Source: an uncultured Methylobacter sp.
GTDB lineage: Bacteria; Pseudomonadota; Gammaproteobacteria; Methylococcales; Methylomonadaceae
Direction of reading: 5' to 3'
Assembly (NCBI GenBank): GCA_903831545.1
Contig: CAIKYI010000515.1
Span: 1 to 5,637, forward strand
Length of the DNA stretch: 5,637 nt
The notes below the pieces were generated by a model. That model was given only the letters and a program-made list of their open reading frames with translations, had not been told where the DNA came from and ran no database searches. Both the position numbers and the translations under genes were made by a program. Of the stretch, positions 1 through 4,894 are shown piece by piece. How positions within the stretch are numbered: position 1 is the first letter of the stretch; each line of letters opens with the position of its first letter.

Positions 1-52
1 GGCTGGTGTCACCTCGGTTTCCGAAGTTGTCCAGATTGCGTCTTCCTGGTAA
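1..52 (+). CDS. C-terminal tail of GspE/PilB/MshE-type secretion ATPase (partial, 5' end outside window)
   Basis: The frame beginning at base 2 is open from the window edge and reads AGVTSVSEVVQIASSW before a TAA at 50-52. This matches the usual last residues of type II secretion and type IV pilus assembly ATPases, which end in a segment of the form G-[VIL]-T-[ST]-x-x-E-V-x-x-[IV]. The family hydrolyses ATP in the cytoplasm to power pseudopilus or pilus assembly, and its gene very often lies directly before the GspF/PilC platform gene, as here. Only 16 residues are visible, so no catalytic motif (Walker A, Asp box, Walker B, tetracysteine) can be checked. The call rests on the tail motif plus context. 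The other two forward frames at the edge show no such resemblance. Confidence 0.68.
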   Translation, partial: AGVTSVSEVVQIASSW

Positions 53-54
53 GG

Positions 55-84
55 CTGTGATGTTTTTTTTATTTTTTATCACAG
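55..84. repeat. Inverted repeat CTGTGAT/ATCACAG around a T-tract
   Basis: CTGTGAT at 55-61 is perfectly inverted as ATCACAG at 78-84. The 16-bp spacer is almost pure T on the + strand (eight T, one A, six T). It starts two bases after the stop codon of the ATPase gene. It is not a classical intrinsic terminator, because the T-run lies in the loop and not after the stem. It could be a weak hairpin, a regulator site with widely spaced half-sites, or chance in an AT-rich stretch. No promoter hexamers are clearly associated with it. Confidence 0.35.
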
Positions 85-116
85 AGACCATAGATCGCTA
101 CACAAGTAAAAATCGA

Positions 117-303
117 CGTCATTCCGGCAGGGAGAGTGAGGCGAGGGTTGGCCGGCATCCAGACTACACAGACTACAGGGATGTAAAAAGTACGATTAAA
201 TGTGTATTTATGACAACCAAAAAAAATGTAAATAAGAAGGTTTGCCCTCCATGGCATCTGGTTCCCGGCCAACCCTCGCCTCGCTCTCCCTACCGGGATG
301 ACG
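117..303. mobile_element. MITE-like non-coding element, 187 bp, with 39-bp terminal inverted repeats
   Basis: The left arm (117-155) and right arm (265-303) are reverse complements over 39 bp with three mismatches. The outer ends read CGTCAT..ATGACG. The arms share the motif GGCGAGGGTTGGCCGG. The 109-bp centre is AT-rich, has no convincing gene, and carries a small tandem duplication AGACTACAC/AGACTACAG at 161-178. No clear target-site duplication is visible. The small size, long terminal inverted repeats and lack of a transposase fit a MITE or a large REP-type element. If transcribed with the operon, it would fold into a long stem between the ATPase and platform genes. Reading frames across it are not credible genes. 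Its outer ends resemble those of the element at 2197-2296. Confidence 0.72.
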
Positions 304-346
304 CGTTGTGTAGATTCTTTTGCCTTCCAACGGGAACGTCACAATG

Positions 347-374
347 GCGTTACCACGCTGGAGCGCGGGAACGC
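347..374. repeat. REP-like imperfect palindrome overlapping the platform-gene ribosome binding site
   Basis: The 28-bp stretch pairs as GCGTTACCACGC (347-358), loop TGGA, GCGCGGGAACGC (363-374), with ten of twelve positions complementary. It stops two bases before the ATG at 377. The right arm contains GGGAA (367-371), the only Shine-Dalgarno-like sequence for that gene, five bases from the start. The core ACGCTGGAGCG recurs exactly at 2365-2375, so this is one copy of a dispersed palindrome family. The 43 bp between this repeat and the larger element ending at 303 show nothing recognisable. Confidence 0.65.
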
Positions 375-376
375 TA

Positions 377-1597
377 ATGCCGATATTTACTTACACGGCC
401 CGCGACCGTAGCGGCCAGCAACGCATTGACGCAATTGAAAGCGCTACCCGGGAATCGGCGATTCTTGCGTTGCGCGCCCAGGGTTTATTGCCGCTTAAAA
501 TTGACGAGCTTAAATCAGGCGGTAGCAAAACTAAAAAAATCAGTCTCAATCCTTTGGCTTACCGTGCCTTTAACGCCATGGATATAGAACATGAGTTTCA
601 CCAGATTGCGGTCATGTTGCGCAGTGGCATCAGTTTGCTGGACGCCTTGAACTTAAGTCTTAAACATTGCCGGATTGGCGCGCGTTCGACCTGGGAGCGT
701 TTGTCAAAGCGCATTCAGCAAGGCAGTTCGTTTACCGATGCCCTCTCCGAGCATAAAGCTTTTAGTGAATTTACCATTCAGTTAATTCGGGTAGGCGAAC
801 AAACCGGTCATTTAAATACGGTAATGGATGAAGCGGCCAAAGAAGTAAAAGCCAGTCGGCAATTAAAAAAACAAATCACCACTGCGTTAAGGTCACCGGC
901 CTTTTCTTTGTTAATGGCCATTGGCATTGTCATTTTTATGATGACCGGGCTGATTCCCGAGATTAAAAAATTGCTGAAAATGATGGGTAAACCGATGCCT
1001 CCGATAACCAAGGCACTGATTGATACCTCGGATTGGATCATTGCCAACGGCATGCTGATGTCGGTTGTGGCGACAACGGCGGTGGTTGCTTTTATTGTGT
1101 TTTACAACTGGCCGCCCAGTCGCTGGTGGATAGACAAATACGTTTTAAAAATTCCGGTCATCGGCTACGTTTTGCGCTTATCGGGCACGGTGTTGTTTTG
1201 TCGGGCCATGGGCTTATTGCTGCGCAGCGGCGTGGTTATGGTCGATGCCTTAACGACCATGGAACAATTGCACGTTAATAAATACATGGCGAGTCGTATC
1301 GCCTTTGCCCGCGAGCAGATTATTCAGGGCGGGTCTCTGGCTGATCAGATGGAAATTGAGTCGGGTTACATGCCACTGGTGCTGCAAATGACGCGGGTCG
1401 GCGAAAACTCGGGAACCCTGGATCAAATCCTGACTGAAATGACTGAATACCACGATGAATTACTTAAACAAGCTATCGCTACACTTACCGGCATGATTGC
1501 GCCAGCCATGACGATCTTTGTCGGCGGTGTAATTGGCTTTGTCTATGCGGCTTTTTTAGTCGCCATGTTTGCCGCCGCCGGCGGGAGTCCCAAATGA
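377..1597 (+). CDS. GspF/PilC/MshG-family inner-membrane platform protein
   Basis: This 406-residue protein has the normal length of the GspF/PilC family, the polytopic inner-membrane platform that links the assembly ATPase to growing pseudopili or pili. The N-terminus MPIFTYTARDRSG is the usual family start, which is why ATG 377 is preferred over TTG 320 or ATG 344 inside repeat DNA. The two family repeats are visible. The first runs about 73-196 (LRSGIS at 81-86, VGEQTG at 139-144, GLIPE at 191-195). The second runs about 273-398 (LLRSGVV at 281-287, VGENSGTLDQIL at 341-352). Hydrophobic membrane segments lie near 174-194, 224-243 and 371-399. The last segment has IAP (374-376), where many relatives have an EP pair. 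The stop overlaps the next gene by 4 bp (ATGA), implying coupling. GspF, PilC and MshG cannot be told apart from this window alone. Confidence 0.95.
   Translation: MPIFTYTARDRSGQQRIDAIESATRESAILALRAQGLLPLKIDELKSGGSKTKKISLNPLAYRAFNAMDIEHEFHQIAVMLRSGISLLDALNLSLKHCRIGARSTWERLSKRIQQGSSFTDALSEHKAFSEFTIQLIRVGEQTGHLNTVMDEAAKEVKASRQLKKQITTALRSPAFSLLMAIGIVIFMMTGLIPEIKKLLKMMGKPMPPITKALIDTSDWIIANGMLMSVVATTAVVAFIVFYNWPPSRWWIDKYVLKIPVIGYVLRLSGTVLFCRAMGLLLRSGVVMVDALTTMEQLHVNKYMASRIAFAREQIIQGGSLADQMEIESGYMPLVLQMTRVGENSGTLDQILTEMTEYHDELLKQAIATLTGMIAPAMTIFVGGVIGFVYAAFLVAMFAAAGGSPK
1583..1587 (+). promoter_or_regulatory. Ribosome binding site for the GspC/MshK-like gene
   Basis: GGGAG lies six bases before the ATG at 1594, inside the last codons of the platform gene. 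It is the best Shine-Dalgarno match of any start in the window. It supports the start that overlaps the upstream stop by 4 bp. Confidence 0.65.
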
Positions 1598-2109
1598 AGT
1601 TGCCGTATTTTAAAGTTGCGGTGTTATTGCTGTGTTGTCAGTCGTTATCTGCCGAAACGCCGGTTTTAAACGATCCTACCCGCATGACCCCAACACTTGA
1701 GCAGGGCCTTGCCGGTGTGTTGCGGCAGGTAGATAAAAAGCAGACCGCGCTTGCGGACAGTGCCCGTAGCAGTGAAATTGAAGATCCTACCCGCATGAAC
1801 CAGAATTTCAGGGAAGCGTTAAAACGGGTCTCGTCAGCCAATGGCGCGACGGGTACCGCCGGTGCCGGGGCTGTTGCAGCGGTGCCGGTATTGCCGGACA
1901 TGAAGCTGGTTGCCAGCGTGTGCGGTATGCATAAGGAAAAAAACCATGTCATGTTGCAGATTAACGGCAGAACAGAAATGGTCGGCATCGGCGACAAAAT
2001 AACCACTATTAAGGGCACTCAGTTAATGGAAATTCAGGTGCTTGAAATAGAAGGCACGCATGTCAAAGTCGTAGTACAACCCGCCAATGAAACGGTGATT
2101 TTACGATGA
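1594..2109 (+). CDS. Exported GspC/MshK-like assembly protein (171 aa)
   Basis: The N-terminus has a short basic start, a hydrophobic core (VAVLLLCCQSL) and a likely signal peptidase site after SLSA (residue 20), so the protein is probably periplasmic. Residues 27-31 and 64-68 are both DPTRM, each heading a similar stretch (DPTRMTPTLEQGL and DPTRMNQNFREAL). DPT-x-P-like motifs near the mature N-terminus are typical of MshK/GspB-type proteins. An Ala/Gly-rich linker (about 83-98) leads to a C-terminal beta-rich part (about 104-171: LVASVCGM..HVMLQINGRTEMVGIGDKI..MEIQVLEI..VKVVVQ) that resembles the HR-type domain of GspC, PilP and MshK, where the phrase 'ING..V..GD' is common. Members connect inner-membrane components to the secretin. 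Position between the platform and secretin genes fits this. The family assignment is by pattern and context, not by strong identity. Confidence 0.72.
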   Translation: MKLPYFKVAVLLLCCQSLSAETPVLNDPTRMTPTLEQGLAGVLRQVDKKQTALADSARSSEIEDPTRMNQNFREALKRVSSANGATGTAGAGAVAAVPVLPDMKLVASVCGMHKEKNHVMLQINGRTEMVGIGDKITTIKGTQLMEIQVLEIEGTHVKVVVQPANETVILR

Positions 2110-2243
2110 TGGCCAATTCCGATTTTAAGCTAAAAAAATCCTGTTTTTTATCGTTCCCAAGCTTCGGTGTTACTGCAATCAAGACAAGAAAAGCATCGTC
2201 ATCGCGGCATGGATGGCCGCGATCCCGGAGCCATGGATGGTAA
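2106..2243 (+). other. Short open frame overlapping the adaptor stop; possible relic of an older gene start
   Basis: ATGATG begins at 2106 and overlaps the TGA at 2107-2109, the same coupled geometry seen at 1594. It encodes 45 residues starting MMANSDFKLKKSCFLSF, with a basic then mildly hydrophobic beginning, and stops at 2241-2243 inside the 100-bp repeat. It lies in the same frame as the secretin. The last 15 codons or so are repeat sequence, so the product is unlikely to be functional. It may be the remnant of a start or small gene disrupted by repeat insertion, or a chance frame. Confidence 0.25.
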
Positions 2244-2296
2244 CTGATAAACACATCCATGTGAGCTGGATTCCGGCAATCTCTGCAGAAATGACG
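2197..2296. mobile_element. MITE-like non-coding element, 100 bp, nested inverted repeats
   Basis: The outer arms (2197-2225 and 2268-2296) are reverse complements at 21 of 29 positions, with exact CGTCAT and ATGACG ends. Within them lies a second inverted pair, CATGGATG (2232-2239) and CATCCATG (2254-2261). The right arm contains ATTCCGGCAAT. The left end of the element at 117 likewise begins CGTCATTCCGGCAGGG, which suggests a shared end family. No transposase and no clear target duplication are visible. The element fills the middle of the 302-bp space before the secretin gene and could form a long hairpin in mRNA. Confidence 0.6.
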
Positions 2297-2310
2297 GCAT
2301 AACTTTTTGG

Positions 2311-2406
2311 CATTACGCTCCAGCGTGGGAATGCAGATATGACGCTCTGGCGTCGCGGTTGGCAACGCTGGAGCGTTACCGGAAATATTTCCACGCCAGC
2401 GCGTGG
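2311..2406. repeat. Cluster of four REP-like palindromes upstream of the secretin start
   Basis: Four short palindromes follow one another. These are ACGCT-CC-AGCGT (2315-2326, in an apparently shortened CATT..GGGAATG unit), GACGC-TCTG-GCGTC (2341-2354), AACGCT-GG-AGCGTT (2364-2377) and CCACGC-CAGC-GCGTGG (2391-2406). The third shares ACGCTGGAGCG with the palindrome before the platform gene. The last ends five bases before the secretin ATG. Together with the element at 2197-2296 they occupy most of the gap. The remaining part (2110-2196) holds an A-run/T-run pair at 2133-2149 and ATCGTTCCCAAGCTT at 2150-2164, which looks like half of another palindrome; nothing else is evident there. Confidence 0.62.
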
Positions 2407-2411
2407 CAACC

Positions 2412-4427
2412 ATGAAACGATTAAAACTGACACTACCCATGCATAAATTACCAGCCACTGCCTTTTTTATTGTACTGACCCTGGCGTTGTTGCCGACGTC
2501 CTTATGCTCGGCTGCAGCCAAGCCAGGCACTAAAGCGAAAGTCAATCCCGGTCAGGTTATCGAACAAATTGAATTTCGTGATGTGACGGTAGGCGATGCC
2601 TTGCGGATTTTAGCGGAGCAATCCAGTCTTAATATTATCTCGTCCAAGAAAGCGGCGGATATTCCGGTAACCATGTTTTTGCGTCGGGTGACTTCCATTG
2701 AGGTTATCGAAGCGCTCGCCAAAACTTACAATCTCTGGTATCAGCGCGATGAAGATTCCAATATCGTTCGTATTTACACGGTAGAAGAATACCGGCTGGA
2801 ACAGGTCGAGTTTAAAAAAGAAGAAACCGAAGTGTTTACGCTAAAAAACGCCAAAAACGCGCTGGATCTGGCTGAGACCATACAGAATTTGTTTGCCGGG
2901 CGGGTGCGCATCAGTTACGGGCAGAACCAGCAACAGTTAATGCTGGATTTACAGCAACGCTTTGCGCGCTTTGATATGGTCGATAAGCGGAAAAAACAGA
3001 ATGTTACTTTTTCCAGTGGTACCGGTGGTACGGGCGGTAACCAAAACAATCAAAATAATCAGAATACCGGCAACCAGGGCGCTGGCGGGCAGGGTGGTTA
3101 CGGCAATCAGGGTATGGGCGGCGGTCAGGGTGGCTATGGCAATCAGGGTATGGGCAATCAAGGGATGGGAGGGCAAGGCTTTGGCAATAATCAGGGCTAT
3201 GGTTTGAATAACCAGCAGGGCCAGCAAGGTGCAAACAATATCACTCCTCCTATTGTCGGCGATGCCGATGACATTATGGCTTTGGTAGATAACAGTACCC
3301 GCCACCAGTCACCAATTTTTGTCGGCGTTATCAAACATCAGAATCGTGTTTTGGTGCGTACCCGTGATATTGACGCCATGAATGAAATCCGCGCCATTCA
3401 CAAGCGCCTGGATATGGAAAGCTCCATGTTGTTGATGGAAGTTAAAGTGCTGTCGATTGATTTATCGGATGGCTATGATTCGTTGTTTGATTTTAAAGTC
3501 AAGGGTTCTGATGTCAATGTAGCCACCGGAGGCGCGACCGACACCGTAGGTACTTCCAAATTGCTGGATGCCGGACTAAGAGCGGCAGCGGCCGCAATTC
3601 CCAATCCTGCCATGCTGGCTACGGTGGTTAGCGATAATTTTGAGGCACGCCTGCAATTAATGGAAAAGGAAAATCGGGTTACCCAATTGGCAACGCCGAT
3701 GCTGTTGACGTCCAATCAGGAAGTCAGCAGTTTTTTGATGGGTTCAACCATACCCATTTTAATTAATTATACGGGCGGGTCATCAACCACCACTAATGGA
3801 TTAGGTACTTCTACCCAGCAAATATTACTTCCCAGTCCTGTTTATGAACAGCGCACAATAGGTAATACCTTGTTGTTAACGCCCAATATCAATAGCGACA
3901 ATACGGTTAGTGTCCAAATAGTAGTGGAAGAGGCGGCACTGATTAAAAATGGAGCGACTATTCTCGTTCCTGTCACTAATGCTGCTCCCGAGTCGCAACT
4001 TATCGATATCGTAACGGAAAAAACCTTTAGCGGTTCGGTGATTGCCAAAAGCGGCACAGCCGTTGCGGTGGGCGGTATCATTCAGGAAAATGCGGGCGGA
4101 CGTGAAAACAAGGTTCCCTTTTTGGGAGATATTCCACTATTGGGTTTTTTCTTTAGAGAAGAGCACCAGGCGCGTACCCGAACCGAGCTGGTGATTATTG
4201 TCAAACCGCATATTATCAACTCACCGGTTGAAGCGGAAAGTATCAGCAAGCATGTTTTGGGTACTAACAGCGCTCACCCCAATGCCGGTGATGCGGGCAG
4301 TCTGAATGTATATACCAATCCGGATCACCAGCATAAAGGCTACAAACTGGATCAGCCGTTCAAGCAATATAACAATCAGGACAGCATGGACCGTTATAAA
4401 TGGGACAATCCCAATCCATTGCGTTAA
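2412..4427 (+). CDS. Outer-membrane secretin, GspD/MshL/PilQ superfamily
   Basis: This 671-residue protein would form the multimeric outer-membrane channel. A signal peptide (basic MKRLK, hydrophobic core about 16-30, likely cut near SAAA at 33-36) supports ATG 2412; GTG 2403 and ATG 2439 are alternatives. Residues about 48-125 resemble an STN/N0 domain (IEFRDVTVGDALRILAEQS). An N1-like domain (about 140-345) is split by a Gly/Gln/Asn-rich insert at 203-274. The secretin core occupies about 405-602, with VAVGGIIQEN at 551-560 and the signature VPFLGDIPLLGFFFR at 568-582, ending in TELVIIVKPHII. A hydrophilic tail of about 70 residues follows. No strong Shine-Dalgarno is visible, and the start is preceded by a GC-rich hairpin. 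Length and a single STN-N1 arrangement fit MshL-like proteins as well as short GspD forms. Confidence 0.95.
   Translation: MKRLKLTLPMHKLPATAFFIVLTLALLPTSLCSAAAKPGTKAKVNPGQVIEQIEFRDVTVGDALRILAEQSSLNIISSKKAADIPVTMFLRRVTSIEVIEALAKTYNLWYQRDEDSNIVRIYTVEEYRLEQVEFKKEETEVFTLKNAKNALDLAETIQNLFAGRVRISYGQNQQQLMLDLQQRFARFDMVDKRKKQNVTFSSGTGGTGGNQNNQNNQNTGNQGAGGQGGYGNQGMGGGQGGYGNQGMGNQGMGGQGFGNNQGYGLNNQQGQQGANNITPPIVGDADDIMALVDNSTRHQSPIFVGVIKHQNRVLVRTRDIDAMNEIRAIHKRLDMESSMLLMEVKVLSIDLSDGYDSLFDFKVKGSDVNVATGGATDTVGTSKLLDAGLRAAAAAIPNPAMLATVVSDNFEARLQLMEKENRVTQLATPMLLTSNQEVSSFLMGSTIPILINYTGGSSTTTNGLGTSTQQILLPSPVYEQRTIGNTLLLTPNINSDNTVSVQIVVEEAALIKNGATILVPVTNAAPESQLIDIVTEKTFSGSVIAKSGTAVAVGGIIQENAGGRENKVPFLGDIPLLGFFFREEHQARTRTELVIIVKPHIINSPVEAESISKHVLGTNSAHPNAGDAGSLNVYTNPDHQHKGYKLDQPFKQYNNQDSMDRYKWDNPNPLR
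3018..3233 (+). repeat. Low-complexity Gly/Gln/Asn coding tract with a 36-bp tandem repeat
   Basis: This part of the secretin gene encodes residues 203-274, made almost only of Gly, Gln and Asn with a few Tyr, Met and Phe. It contains a tandem pair with a 36-bp period (3090-3125 and 3126-3161). Each copy encodes QGGYGNQGMG plus two variable residues, and 28 of the first 30 bases are identical between copies. Shorter GNQGMG and GGQGFG units follow. The tract is probably a flexible loop inside a periplasmic secretin domain and may vary in length between strains by replication slippage. Confidence 0.85.
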
Positions 4428-4450
4428 TGGACTCTTTAGTTGGTTTTTAA

Positions 4451-4888
4451 ATGATTAAAACATACCCGAAAGTTATGAATAAATTGATCTTTTTTATTAT
4501 GGTATTGCTGCTGCAAGGTTGCGCTTCGATGCTCAGTAATTCGGCTTATCCGGTATTGATCGAGAGCAAACCTGCCGGCGCGGAGTTTGTCATCAACAAT
4601 CAGAACGGGGTGGAAATCGGGCGGGGGGTGACACCTTCGACGGTGATTCTGGAAAGCGGCGCGGGTTATTTCAGGCGGGGGTCTTACACGGTTCACTTCA
4701 GTAAGTGGGGGTTTGAGCCGCAAGATTACTCGCTGGTTAGCCGGATGAATGGCTGGTATTGGGTCAATATTCCCAACCCCATCGGCATGCTGTTGGTAGA
4801 TCCTGCAACGGGAGCAATGTGGCGTCTGCCTTTGCGGTTGTTTGCGTTGTTACCTGAAAAGCGCCTCAGTACCAGTCGGTTCAAATAA
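4451..4888 (+). CDS. Small lipoprotein with PEGA-like domain
   Basis: This is a predicted lipoprotein of 145 residues, or 137 if ATG 4475 is used. The shorter form, MNKLIFFIMVLLLQGCAS, is a compact lipoprotein signal. The lipobox LQGC places the lipid-bearing Cys at residue 24 (16 in the short form). The residue after it is Ala, not Asp, so outer-membrane sorting is expected. Residues about 34-95 (YPVLIESKPAGAEFVINN..GVTPSTVIL..GSYTVHFSKWGFE) look like a PEGA-type beta domain. The end carries a motif, MLLVDPATGAMWRLP (113-127), known from small bacterial lipoproteins. No good Shine-Dalgarno supports either start. The gene begins 23 bp after the secretin stop and ends 6 bp before the prepilin start, so it is probably co-transcribed. 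A role in secretin placement is possible but unproven. Confidence 0.82.
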   Translation: MIKTYPKVMNKLIFFIMVLLLQGCASMLSNSAYPVLIESKPAGAEFVINNQNGVEIGRGVTPSTVILESGAGYFRRGSYTVHFSKWGFEPQDYSLVSRMNGWYWVNIPNPIGMLLVDPATGAMWRLPLRLFALLPEKRLSTSRFK

Positions 4889-4894
4889 TCACTT

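Noticed and set aside
56..83. Possible CRP-type operator (TGTGA..TCACA)
   Set aside because: The half-sites are separated by 18 bp instead of the 6 bp of a CRP site, so the resemblance is only in the half-sites.
210..238. Possible promoter inside the 187-bp element (ATGACA as -35)
   Set aside because: The -35 is one mismatch from consensus, but no acceptable -10 hexamer lies 16-18 bp downstream.
6..377. Open frame of 123 codons across the first gap
   Set aside because: It crosses the ATPase tail in another frame, both arms of the inverted-repeat element and the palindrome, and it has no recognisable protein features.
2133..2149. A-run/T-run pair as an intrinsic terminator after the adaptor gene
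   Set aside because: The stem would be only A-T pairs with a five-base loop and no GC-rich part, so it does not fit an intrinsic terminator.
2311..2406. CRISPR array
   Set aside because: The palindromes differ from each other and are not separated by regular unique spacers.
2063..2545. Reverse-strand open frame of 160 codons across the second gap
   Set aside because: It runs through repeat DNA and into two well-supported forward genes. The product has no family features, and the frame is a side effect of GC-rich repeats.
2949..3305. Reverse and shifted open frames over the secretin Gly-rich tract
   Set aside because: Low-complexity glycine codons leave several frames open by chance. The secretin frame is clearly the coding one.
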